From DASZXJ01 sp035545895 (GTDB lineage: Bacteria; Planctomycetota; Phycisphaerae; Tepidisphaerales; Tepidisphaeraceae), in contig DASZXJ010000116.1 in NCBI GenBank assembly GCA_035545895.1, forward strand, positions 1 through 23,412: a DNA stretch of 23,412 nt, read 5' to 3'. The position numbers and the translations under genes are program-made. Positions 7,112-14,885 of the stretch are shown one piece after another. The number at the start of each line of letters is the position of its first letter. Position 1 is the stretch's first letter. A model generated the notes under the pieces. It did not search any database. It saw only the letters and a list, made by a program, of their open reading frames with translations, and was not told the origin of the DNA.

Positions 7112-7146
7112 GTTGGAATATTTGTGTGTCTGTGCCGCTTCGGTGG
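7074..7146. repeat. Imperfect palindromic repeat at the sigma/anti-sigma junction
   Basis: Arms CCACCGA (7074-7080)/TCGGTGG (7140-7146) and GGCACAGA (7084-7091)/TCTGTGCC (7129-7136) pair in register, with weaker pairing inside. The element supplies the final codons and stop of the ECF sigma gene and most of the anti-sigma leader. A related copy precedes nuoH (22450-22516). In RNA it could form a stem-loop that sets the sigma to anti-sigma ratio. Confidence 0.6.
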
Positions 7147-7165
7147 CTGAAAAAATGGTGTGAAT

Positions 7166-9865
7166 ATGAGCACGATTGAAACTGAACACGATCGAATCCT
7201 GAAGCAAATCGCCACATACCTGGCTGATGGCCTGGACGAGCAGGAACGGGCCGGGTTTGAATCGCACGTCGCGACCTGTCCATCGTGCGCTGCCGAATTG
7301 AACGGCGCTAAACAGACGGAATCGCATATCAACGAGTTATTCGAATCGGTCGCGCCATCAGCCGATTTTGAGGACCGAGTCCTTGGCCGCTTGCGGCTGA
7401 GCACAAGGTTTCATCGCAAGCAGGTGATGGCCATCATCCGCAAAGCCGCAATCGCCGCAGCGGGCGTGATCGTCGTTGGCGGGATGGGATTCGTCGGGCA
7501 GGAATATTTGCAGCATGGACGGTTGCCGTCGCTGAGCATGCTTAAACGGGGTGAAGTGGCCGCGGTGCGGGGGCCGGCACCGCTGGAAGACCTCGAGGGA
7601 AAATTTTTACTTCCGAGTTCAACTGCGTCTAAATGGTATTTTGGCGGAGGCGCAAACACCGCTGCGAATTGGCGCGGTTGGGAAAATGAATCTCGGACAC
7701 GGCAGATCTCAATTGCAACCGCCGATGCGCCGGCACTTCATTCTTTTCCAGCGATGCAGCCGCCAAGAAACGAAGAATTCAATGTCCGGGAGACTATTGC
7801 AACGCCAGGAGGAGTGAAATCGAAGACAGAAGCAGACAAAGACATGGGAGTGTCGTTTGGTACTCTGAACGGTAAGAAAATCAATGAGTTCAACGCTTAT
7901 TCCGCTGACCAAACAATCGATGTTCCCCGTTTCACACCTTCGAGCGAGCTTGGCCTTTCAGATGAAAAAAGGTCGAATATCGCGGTCAATGGTTCGAGTC
8001 TAACCAAGGTCGCCGGTGGTTCGCTAGTCGCACAAGATGAGTCGCGCAAATCACAGATTGCAGAATTGGGAACGCAACTGGATGGCCCCAAGGAAGTCGC
8101 GCTGCAAGTTTCGGGAAAGGAGGCGTTACCCGCTCTCAAACAGGATAGAGATGATCTGGCACTTTTATTGGCTCAAGCGAATGAACCCGCGATGCAGCGG
8201 CCCACCACTCAGTCTGCCGCCGGCGATCGCCGGGTGATTCGTGAAGGCACGATGGAGTTCGAGGTCGATAGCTACGACTCGGCCTTTGCCACGATCAGCA
8301 AGGTGGTGAGCGAAGAAGGCGGCGTTGTCGCAGCGGCCGATTCGGACAAGCTGCCCAATGGCAAGGTGCGCGGCTCGGTTTCAGTGCGCGTGCCGCCGGA
8401 TCATCTCGATACGCTGGTTTTGAAATTGCGTTCGCTCGGCGAATTGAAGACACAGCGACTTGGCTCGCGCGATGTCGGCAAGGAATATACCGATTTGGAA
8501 GGCCAGCTTCGCGCCGCCCGTGCGATGGAAGAGCGGCTGCTGGAGATGATCAAGACCGCCAATGGTCGAGTCGCGGATTTGCTTCAGGCCGAGCGCGAGC
8601 TGGGCACGTGGCGAACCAAGATCGAAACGATCACCGGGCAGTTGAACTATTTCAACAATCTTATTTCGATGGCCACACTGACGATCAACGCCTACGAAAA
8701 GGACATTCGCACCGCAGCATCGGCCAAGCAGACCGAAGAGATCAACGCCGGCGTTGAGACCGAAGACGTGGAAGTGGCGCGTAATGCCGCGATCAAATCA
8801 ATCGATGAAGCCAAGGGGCGGATCATCGAAAGCACGCTGCAAAAACTGGAAGCCGGTCAATTCGCAGCCAGGATTGTCGCGGAACTTCCGCCGGAAAATG
8901 CGGGGCAAATTGTCGATCGATTGAAACAGCTTGGGCGCGTCGCGCGGCTGGATAGTCAGAGGCATCAGACGGAAACCCAGGGAACAAGTTCCCTGGGCCT
9001 TCAACCGAAGATCGAGACCGCGCCATCGCGCGTCATTATCTCGATGTACAACCTGGCGAACATCGCGCCGCGGCTGACGACGAATCTGAACCTGGCGGCG
9101 ACGGATGTCGAAGCCACCTATCGCGCGATCCTCAAGCGCGTGACCGATGCCGGCGGGCGCATCATCACCAGCAACCTCAATCGCCAGGATGCGACGCAGG
9201 TCAACGGCAGCATTCAGTTTGAATTGAAGAGCGATCAAGCTGATGCCGTTCGAAACGACATCACACGCGAACTGCAAGTCCTGCGGCTGGCAGTGAACGA
9301 CAACCCGGACACCGCCAATGTCACGACGACCAAGCAGGCATTTGTCGTGCAGATCATTCCGGCTTCGCAAGTACCTCCGCGCGAGACGCGGACGCTGGCG
9401 GTGCAGACTTCGGAAGTTGAAACCGCGATGCAAAACTTGAACGCCGCCGCCAGCAGCGCCGGCGGACGAACGATCGAATCCAGCCTGTCCCAGGAAGCTG
9501 GCGGAGCGAGCATCGCCCGGCTGATTATTGAGGTGCCGCTGGACAAGCTCGATCAGGTGGTGACGACCGCCAAGCAGCAAGGTACCCTTCGCTCAGCCGA
9601 GGCCAGCAAGGATTCGCAGGTGCCCGATGGTCCCTTGGCGCGGGCTCGGGTGAATTTGACCATCGCAACGGGCGATACCATCGTCCCACAGCAAGGGGGG
9701 CTGTGGGACACGATTCGCAACGGCCTGAGCACGAGCGTCAAAGGCTTGCTCTGGAGTCTGCAACTGATGGTCATCGGGCTTTGCCTGATCGCGCCGTGGG
9801 GCCTGATGATTTGGGGCGGGTGGAGGTTCGCGAGACGAAATCGAAAGACGAAATCAGAAGGATGA
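7166..9865 (+). CDS. Membrane anti-sigma factor with zinc finger fused to DUF4349 and repeated modules
   Basis: An 899-residue protein that should restrain the preceding ECF sigma factor. The N-terminus has a zf-HC2 anti-sigma motif, H34-x3-C38-x2-C41 (SHVATCPSC), then a membrane segment near 93-113. A long low-complexity region (about 115-350) follows. Next is a DUF4349 domain (about 356-513: DRRVIREGTMEFEV, VSVRVPPDHLDTLVL) containing a long helical, probably coiled-coil pair at 441-500. Three more ferredoxin-like modules follow (about 540-597, 636-733, 743-833), each with an '-AGGR-I--S-L---' strand. A C-terminal membrane segment (860-886) precedes a basic tail. The predicted topology is cytoplasmic finger, large outer domain, second membrane pass. 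ATG 7166 has GGTG five bases upstream; GTG 7160 is the alternative. Palindromes lie at 8976-8997 and 9683-9709 inside the gene. DUF4349 proteins are normally about 250-300 residues. Confidence 0.88.
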   Translation: MSTIETEHDRILKQIATYLADGLDEQERAGFESHVATCPSCAAELNGAKQTESHINELFESVAPSADFEDRVLGRLRLSTRFHRKQVMAIIRKAAIAAAGVIVVGGMGFVGQEYLQHGRLPSLSMLKRGEVAAVRGPAPLEDLEGKFLLPSSTASKWYFGGGANTAANWRGWENESRTRQISIATADAPALHSFPAMQPPRNEEFNVRETIATPGGVKSKTEADKDMGVSFGTLNGKKINEFNAYSADQTIDVPRFTPSSELGLSDEKRSNIAVNGSSLTKVAGGSLVAQDESRKSQIAELGTQLDGPKEVALQVSGKEALPALKQDRDDLALLLAQANEPAMQRPTTQSAAGDRRVIREGTMEFEVDSYDSAFATISKVVSEEGGVVAAADSDKLPNGKVRGSVSVRVPPDHLDTLVLKLRSLGELKTQRLGSRDVGKEYTDLEGQLRAARAMEERLLEMIKTANGRVADLLQAERELGTWRTKIETITGQLNYFNNLISMATLTINAYEKDIRTAASAKQTEEINAGVETEDVEVARNAAIKSIDEAKGRIIESTLQKLEAGQFAARIVAELPPENAGQIVDRLKQLGRVARLDSQRHQTETQGTSSLGLQPKIETAPSRVIISMYNLANIAPRLTTNLNLAATDVEATYRAILKRVTDAGGRIITSNLNRQDATQVNGSIQFELKSDQADAVRNDITRELQVLRLAVNDNPDTANVTTTKQAFVVQIIPASQVPPRETRTLAVQTSEVETAMQNLNAAASSAGGRTIESSLSQEAGGASIARLIIEVPLDKLDQVVTTAKQQGTLRSAEASKDSQVPDGPLARARVNLTIATGDTIVPQQGGLWDTIRNGLSTSVKGLLWSLQLMVIGLCLIAPWGLMIWGGWRFARRNRKTKSEG
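8976..8997. repeat. Perfect palindrome inside the anti-sigma gene
   Basis: CCCAGGGAAC (8976-8985) and GTTCCCTGGG (8988-8997) pair perfectly around AA. It encodes the QGTSSLG of an inter-module linker (residues 605-611). From memory, the same text recurs in planctomycete genomes, which suggests an inserted element rather than selection on the protein. Confidence 0.6.
9683..9709. repeat. Perfect stem-loop within the anti-sigma gene
   Basis: GTCCCACAGC (9683-9692) and GCTGTGGGAC (9700-9709) form a 10-bp stem around AAGGGGG. The 27 bases are exactly nine codons (V840-D848), just before the C-terminal membrane segment. Confidence 0.5.
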
Positions 9866-9932
9866 AGGACGAAAAATCCAGTTTTCTGCCCCTTTCATCC
9901 TTCATCCCTCATTCTTTGTTTCTTCTTCTGAT
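9853..9932. repeat. Imperfect inverted repeat between the anti-sigma and MFS genes
   Basis: ATCAGAAG (9853-9860) pairs with CTTCTGAT (9925-9932), and GGATGAAGG (9860-9868) with CCTTCATCC (9899-9907). The left arm encodes the last residues (KSEG) and stop of the anti-sigma gene; the right arm is a pyrimidine-rich tract before the MFS gene. It could serve as a terminator, but the A/T-rich purine text looks like another dispersed repeat. Confidence 0.4.
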
Positions 9933-9955
9933 CTTCATGCTATAAATTCTGGACG

Positions 9956-11209
9956 ATGTCAGGGCCAACCGCGTTGGATGATATTCAAACCGATCCGCCG
10001 GCCGCTCCGAAGGGGGCGGTCTTTACCATTTTTCTGATCGTCGCAATCGATCTGCTGGGCGTGGGGCTTATCATTCCGCTGCTGCCGTTTTATGCCAAGC
10101 ATTACGATGCTTCGCCGTTGCAGGTGGAGTTGCTGTTTTCGGTTTACTCACTTTGCCAGTTTATTGCAGCGCCGATTTTGGGGTTGATCAGCGATCGTTT
10201 TGGCCGCCGGCCGGTGCTGATTTTATCGCAGATCGGCAGCGTGCTCGGTTACATCCTGCTGGGGTGGGCGACGGACTATCCCTGGGCCAATCCGATGCTT
10301 GGCCTGACGATGATTTACATCTCGCGCGTGATTGATGGATTAAGCGGCGGAAACATTTCAACGGCGCAAGCGTATATTGCCGACGTCACGACGTCCGAAA
10401 ACCGCGCCCGCAGCATGGGCCTGCTCGGCGCGGCGTTTGGGTTGGGCTTTGCCTTTGGGCCTGCCATCGGCGGAGCGCTGGGTCACTTCGACCCAAGCTG
10501 GCCGGCATACACCGCCGCCGCTTTCAGCGCGGTGGCGGCTATTCTCACGTTCGTCAAGCTCAAAGAATCGCGCATCCATCGCCCGGCCGAGGCTGAGGCC
10601 TGGCTGCACCCGGGCAACTTCGTTCCAATTCTCAAAAAACCCGTGCTTCTGCAATTGCTGCTGATCTGGTTCGTTTCGATGGCCGCCTACATGATGATGG
10701 ACGCATCAGCCGCGATGTTTTTGAACGATGTCTTCGGCTTCAAGGAATTGCAGGTCGGACTTTATTTCATGTTCATCGGAATCATCATCGCCATCGTGCA
10801 AGGCGGCGTGATCCGAAAACTCGATCGCAAATACAGCGAGTGGTCGCTTGCCGCCATCGGAGTGCTTTGCGTTTCCATCGGTGCATTCAGCACGTTGACG
10901 ACTGCATGGAAGCCGCTGCTGTGGCTGCTGGGGTTGGGCGGAATCGTCCACGCCGGCGGACGCAGCCTGCAACAGCCGACGATCTCGTCGCTGGTCAGCA
11001 AACATGCGGGTAAGGATGAACAGGGCGCGACCATGGGCCTGTTCCAGGGCTTGGGCAGCTTGGCGCGAACCATTGGCCCGGTGATCGGTGGAATTGCGTA
11101 TCAAGGCGCATCAAAAGTCGAACCCACTCGACCTTATATCACTGCATCGGTTCTTCTACTTGGCACGACCATCTGGACCTGGGGCGTCAAGCGCATGGCA
11201 CGTGAATAG
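9956..11209 (+). CDS. Major facilitator superfamily transporter, TetA/DHA1-like
   Basis: A 417-residue, 12-helix MFS protein of the drug:H+ antiporter type (TetA-like). Helix 1 is FTIFLIVAIDLLGVGLIIPL. Motif A in the 2-3 loop reads GLISDRFGRRPVL. The helix 4/5 region has SGGNISTAQAYIADVTT, and the antiporter motif C is FGLGFAFGPAIGG. A central cytoplasmic loop sits near residues 200-220, and the second half repeats the pattern with GATMGLFQGLGSLARTIGPV. Substrate cannot be deduced; resistance should not be assumed. ATG 9956 has no good Shine-Dalgarno; a TATAAA at 9941-9946 could be a -10 for a nearly leaderless message. The stop is 3 bases before the first GT-C-like gene, so the two are probably co-transcribed. 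Confidence 0.92.
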   Translation: MSGPTALDDIQTDPPAAPKGAVFTIFLIVAIDLLGVGLIIPLLPFYAKHYDASPLQVELLFSVYSLCQFIAAPILGLISDRFGRRPVLILSQIGSVLGYILLGWATDYPWANPMLGLTMIYISRVIDGLSGGNISTAQAYIADVTTSENRARSMGLLGAAFGLGFAFGPAIGGALGHFDPSWPAYTAAAFSAVAAILTFVKLKESRIHRPAEAEAWLHPGNFVPILKKPVLLQLLLIWFVSMAAYMMMDASAAMFLNDVFGFKELQVGLYFMFIGIIIAIVQGGVIRKLDRKYSEWSLAAIGVLCVSIGAFSTLTTAWKPLLWLLGLGGIVHAGGRSLQQPTISSLVSKHAGKDEQGATMGLFQGLGSLARTIGPVIGGIAYQGASKVEPTRPYITASVLLLGTTIWTWGVKRMARE

Positions 11210-11212
11210 CCA

Positions 11213-13093
11213 ATGAGCAATAAAACAAAGGAAGACAGGGGCAAGGGGCAAGGGACGAGGGGCGAGCCTGATTCCTCGACCCTTGCCCCTCGCCCCTCGC
11301 CCCTTGTTTTTCACGTGTGCGTACTCGCGGTCACTTTCCTCATCATGCTCGCCTGGACATGGTTGGGCTGGCCGGATCCTCTGGTCGATTTTGGTCGTGA
11401 ACTGTACGTGCCATGGCAATTGGCACAGGGGAAAGTGCTGTACCGCGACATCGCCTATTTCAACGGGCCGTTTTCTCCGTATTTCAATTCGCTGCTCTTT
11501 CGACTTTTTGGCGAAAGTTTACGAACCATCGTTTTAGCCAACCTGATTCTGCTCGCGGGTTTGACGTGGATGATCTGGCGGCTGATCGAACAGACATCTG
11601 ATGCCATGACCGCAACCGTCGCGTGTGTCGTGCTGCTGACGGTTTTTTCATTCGTGCAGTTCGTGGGAATCGGCAATTACAACTTTGTCACGCCTTATTC
11701 ACATGAGATGACTCACGGGATCGTGCTGAGTTTCGCTGCGATGACTTGCCTGTCGCGATTCATCGACAAACGCCGCGCGGTTTTCGCCACGCTGACCGGA
11801 ATTTCGCTGGGCCTTGTGTTTCTCACCAAAGCGGAAGTATTTCTCGCGGCAGCGCTGGCAATCGGAATCGGTCTGGCTCTCTCCAAACCACCCGTAAAAT
11901 CGCTTGTCGGTTTCGCGGTGGGGTTTATCGCTCCCCCGATCATTGCAATTGTCACGATGGCGCAAGCGATGTCCTTGGGTCAGGCGCTGCACGGCGTCCT
12001 GGGTTCATGGGTCTATGTTTTCGATTCAAATATTCGCAACATGTATTTCTATCGCGGGATCATGGGAACCCTGGACCTGCGACGCAACTGGGAACTCTGC
12101 GGATACGCGTGCATCGCATATGCAGCGGTTCTATTACCCGCCGTCTTGGTGGGTTGGTCTTTTAAGAAGGGCGCGGCAGCCGCTTGCGCCATCGCGACAG
12201 GAATCTGCATCATCGTCTTCATCCTGATGCGCGACAATCTGGCGCCGTGGCAATCTTCTTTGCGCGGACTAACGATCGTAATGCCGCTGCTCTCGGTTGG
12301 CACGCTGGTTTTCGCGATTCGTCATCCTCGTCCGCAACGAACGCTTCGCGCGGTGCTCTCAATTTTCGCGACCGTTCTGCTCGCCAAGATATTTTTCAAC
12401 ATCACGCCGTTTCAATACGGCTTCGCTCTGGCCATGCCGGCGACATTGATTGCCATCTCCGCGGCGCTGGGTTGGATATTTACTCCCTCGCCCGGTACTC
12501 CGGGAGAGGCCGGGGGTGAGGGTTCTGGACGTGAGAGGGGGAAAGCCCTGACCCTAACCCTCTCCCGGAATACCGGGCGAGGGAACATGAGTCGCGCGTT
12601 GTTGTTACCCGTCGTCGGCCTGTTCATCTTCGTCCATCTGCTCGCGTTCGGCCGCTATTACGCGGGCAAACCCACTGTTGTCGGACAGGGCACGGACATG
12701 TTTTATGCCGATCCTCTCTCCGATGTTCGCGGCCAGGCAATCAATCTCATGCTTCAATCGCTGAATCGCGCTCCAGCCAGCGCGACATTGGCGGTGTTTC
12801 CTCAAGGCGCGACGTTGAATTATCTTTCCCGGCGAAGTAATCCGACATCCTATTTAAGCATCATGCCGCCGGAGCTGATGATGTTTGGCAAGGATAAAAT
12901 CGCGCGAGCCTGTGCTGAACATCCTCCGGATTTAATTGTGCTGGTCTTGCACACGGATTTGTCGGAGTATGGTTATAAGGCATTCGGCGTCGATTACGGG
13001 CAGGAGTTTCTGAATTGGATCAAAACCAACTACAGCGAGGTGCAGTCGCCGCAGGATCCGCGGTTTCCGTTGCTGCTGCTCGCGCGACGATAA
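11213..13093 (+). CDS. Multi-pass membrane protein, probable GT-C glycosyltransferase, copy 1
   Basis: A 626-residue polytopic protein with about ten or more hydrophobic segments and a soluble C-terminal domain. After the first helix it reads VDFGRELYVPWQLAQGKVLY then YFNGPFSPYFN. An acidic first outer loop of this sort is typical of GT-C (PMT/ArnT-like) transferases that use lipid-linked sugars. The exact family is not certain. It is a tandem paralogue of the next gene, sharing DFGRELY-PWQ, GNYN, LTKAEVFLAA, GFALAMP and HPPD blocks. Two palindromic repeats are built in: one forms residues about 9-30 and one residues 425-457. Because of the first, the functional start could be GTG 11315 instead of ATG 11213. 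The substrate is unknown. Confidence 0.75.
   Translation: MSNKTKEDRGKGQGTRGEPDSSTLAPRPSPLVFHVCVLAVTFLIMLAWTWLGWPDPLVDFGRELYVPWQLAQGKVLYRDIAYFNGPFSPYFNSLLFRLFGESLRTIVLANLILLAGLTWMIWRLIEQTSDAMTATVACVVLLTVFSFVQFVGIGNYNFVTPYSHEMTHGIVLSFAAMTCLSRFIDKRRAVFATLTGISLGLVFLTKAEVFLAAALAIGIGLALSKPPVKSLVGFAVGFIAPPIIAIVTMAQAMSLGQALHGVLGSWVYVFDSNIRNMYFYRGIMGTLDLRRNWELCGYACIAYAAVLLPAVLVGWSFKKGAAAACAIATGICIIVFILMRDNLAPWQSSLRGLTIVMPLLSVGTLVFAIRHPRPQRTLRAVLSIFATVLLAKIFFNITPFQYGFALAMPATLIAISAALGWIFTPSPGTPGEAGGEGSGRERGKALTLTLSRNTGRGNMSRALLLPVVGLFIFVHLLAFGRYYAGKPTVVGQGTDMFYADPLSDVRGQAINLMLQSLNRAPASATLAVFPQGATLNYLSRRSNPTSYLSIMPPELMMFGKDKIARACAEHPPDLIVLVLHTDLSEYGYKAFGVDYGQEFLNWIKTNYSEVQSPQDPRFPLLLLARR
11238..11303. 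repeat. G-rich/C-rich imperfect palindrome in the 5' end of GT-C copy 1
   Basis: Two 29-base arms (11238-11266 and 11275-11303) are complementary at 24 of 29 positions around an 8-base loop. Both are built of GGGGCAAGGGGCGAGG-type units. The 66 bases keep the reading frame. The same 18-base string CCCTTGCCCCTCGCCCCT occurs at 11280-11297 and at 19205-19222. Confidence 0.65.
12485..12583. repeat. 99-bp palindromic element inserted in frame in GT-C copy 1
   Basis: The outer arms 12485-12509 and 12559-12583 are complementary at 24 of 25 positions. They start CCCTCGCCCGG and end CCGGGCGAGGG. The element is exactly 33 codons and encodes a Gly/Pro/Arg-rich loop (SPGTPGEAGGEGS ... LTLSRNTGRG) between two membrane segments. 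The tandem paralogue has a short ordinary loop there. The peptide text is familiar as a dispersed repeat of planctomycetes and verrucomicrobia (memory, not checked). Confidence 0.75.
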
Positions 13094-14829
13094 ATCGCTG
13101 GCTGGGCCCGCTGCTGGTTATGTTGGTGGGGCTCGTCATGCTCATCCGCAGTTGGGGAACCTGGCCTGACTGCATCGTGGATTTTGGCCGCGAATTGTAC
13201 ACGCCGTGGCAAATCACGCAGGGCAAAATCCTCTATCGCGATATCATCAGCTATTTCAACGGGCCGTTTTCGCCGTATTTGCATGCCCTGATCTTTCATT
13301 TTTTCGGCGTCAGTCTTCAAACCCTGGTCGTGTTCAATTTATTCGTGATCGCGCTGCTTATAACGTTGCTTTTTCGGCTGATTTCCCGGGCATGGGGACG
13401 GATTGCCGCTGCGTCGTGTGGTATTTCGTTTTTCGTCCTGTTTGCATTTGCACAGTATGGCATTGCAGGGAATTACAATTACGTTTGTCCTTATTCGTAC
13501 GAATTGCCGCACGGTATTGCGCTGACGGTTGCCTCGATGTCCTGCATGATGCGCTGGCACGACAGCGCCAGGCGAGGTTGGCTTGCCGCTGCAGGCGCGC
13601 TGCTCGGATTGATATTTCTCACCAAGGCAGAGGTATTTCTCGCGGCATCAGTTGCGCTGATCTGTGGAGTGTTGATCGAATTTCGCATTCGTCGCCTCGA
13701 ATGGAAATTGATCGCAACTCATATTGCTTTATTTGTCGCTTGCGCCATCGCGATGGTCACCATTGCTTTTATGTTATTGACGACAGCTCTCAGCCCGCGC
13801 GAAGCCTTTCACGGTTTGGCAGGATCGTGGGCATGGATTGGCGATAGTGAGCTGGCCAATCTGCCGTTCTTCAAAAAGCTCGCCGGCACGGACGATATCA
13901 TCGCCAGCATCAAAACCATTGGTGCGTGCAGTTTGGTTTACGTCGTTCTCTTCGGAGTCCCGGCACTGGTCGGATCGAGATTCAAATCGAACAAATGGCT
14001 TGGTGTCGGATTATTCACCATGTTGTTTATCGTGGGCATGTGGTTTTCTCAGCAGATCGATTGGCTCAACATGGTGCGCGCGATGCCGCTGGTTCTTGTG
14101 ATCGCGCTGATCGTGATGGCTGTGCGCCGAAGCCCTGCGGACTTTCTGCCGGCCATGTTGATTGTCTGGGCGCTGGTTCTGCTGGTCAAGATGCGGCTGA
14201 ACGTGCATATCACCCATTATGGTTTTGCCCTGGCCATGCCGACCACGCTGATCGGAATTGCATTGCTTGTCAGCTGGCTGCCTGCATTTCTTGATCGCTC
14301 TGGCGGCAACGGAACGCTTTTGCGAAGTGCCGCGCTGGCAGCACTGGCGGTTGTCTTGATCGTCCACGCGAAGATGGAAGGCGCGCTCTGGTCCGATAAA
14401 ACCATCAAGGTGGGCGCGGGAGGCGACCAATTTTATTCGGACCTTCGCGGAATCGTGGTCAATCGCGCGGTTGCAGATCTGATTCAAACAGGTACACCCG
14501 GCGAGACATTGGCGGTCGTTCCCGAAGGTTCGATCATCAACTATCTGGCGCGGATGCCCAATCCAACCAGCCAGCTTCAGTTTACGCCGCCTGCGCTTCT
14601 GATGTATGGCGAAGACGCGATGCTCAGCGGTTTTCAGCGACATCCGCCTGATTTTCTGATTCTGACCGGTGTGGATACGTCCGAATATGGTCCGCGGTTT
14701 TTCGGAGACGACTACGCCCGCAAACTGGGCGCGTGGTTGCAGGAAAACTATCTCGTCATCGAAACCATCGGCTCACGGCCGTTCAAGGAACCCGGCTTTG
14801 GAATGGTCCTCTTCAAACGCAAGCCTTAG
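13015..14829 (+). CDS. Multi-pass membrane protein, probable GT-C glycosyltransferase, copy 2
   Basis: Up to 604 residues, paralogous to the preceding gene along its whole length. Shared landmarks include VDFGRELYTPWQITQGKILY, YFNGPFSPYL, GNYNYVCPYSYELPHGI, LTKAEVFLAASVAL, GFALAMPTTLIGIALL, MPNPTSQ, HPPDFLIL and DTSEYG. The first acidic outer loop suggests a GT-C transferase or related lipid-linked sugar enzyme; the exact function is unknown. The start is uncertain. TTG 13015 has AGGAG 8 bases upstream (13002-13006) but overlaps the previous gene by 79 bases; the next ATG, 13120, would cut into the first membrane helix. Unlike copy 1 it has no internal palindrome. Duplication followed by divergence explains the pair. 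Confidence 0.75.
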   Translation: MDQNQLQRGAVAAGSAVSVAAARATINRWLGPLLVMLVGLVMLIRSWGTWPDCIVDFGRELYTPWQITQGKILYRDIISYFNGPFSPYLHALIFHFFGVSLQTLVVFNLFVIALLITLLFRLISRAWGRIAAASCGISFFVLFAFAQYGIAGNYNYVCPYSYELPHGIALTVASMSCMMRWHDSARRGWLAAAGALLGLIFLTKAEVFLAASVALICGVLIEFRIRRLEWKLIATHIALFVACAIAMVTIAFMLLTTALSPREAFHGLAGSWAWIGDSELANLPFFKKLAGTDDIIASIKTIGACSLVYVVLFGVPALVGSRFKSNKWLGVGLFTMLFIVGMWFSQQIDWLNMVRAMPLVLVIALIVMAVRRSPADFLPAMLIVWALVLLVKMRLNVHITHYGFALAMPTTLIGIALLVSWLPAFLDRSGGNGTLLRSAALAALAVVLIVHAKMEGALWSDKTIKVGAGGDQFYSDLRGIVVNRAVADLIQTGTPGETLAVVPEGSIINYLARMPNPTSQLQFTPPALLMYGEDAMLSGFQRHPPDFLILTGVDTSEYGPRFFGDDYARKLGAWLQENYLVIETIGSRPFKEPGFGMVLFKRKP

Positions 14830-14885
14830 ACTGGCGTGAATTGCTCCGCTTCCCTCCTGCATTTTGCCGACATATCATTGCCTCT

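Noticed and set aside
8798..9580. 260-codon open frame on the minus strand opposite the anti-sigma/DUF4349 gene
   Set aside because: The plus strand has a continuous modular protein here; the antisense frame has no motifs or plausible start signals.
9956..11209. Calling the MFS gene a tetracycline-resistance determinant
   Set aside because: It has the general TetA/DHA1 fold motifs, but many transporters of this group have other substrates, and there is no tetR or mobile context.
14830..14885. Cobalamin riboswitch before metH
   Set aside because: The 56-base gap is too short for the B12 riboswitch and I see no B12-box-like sequence in it.
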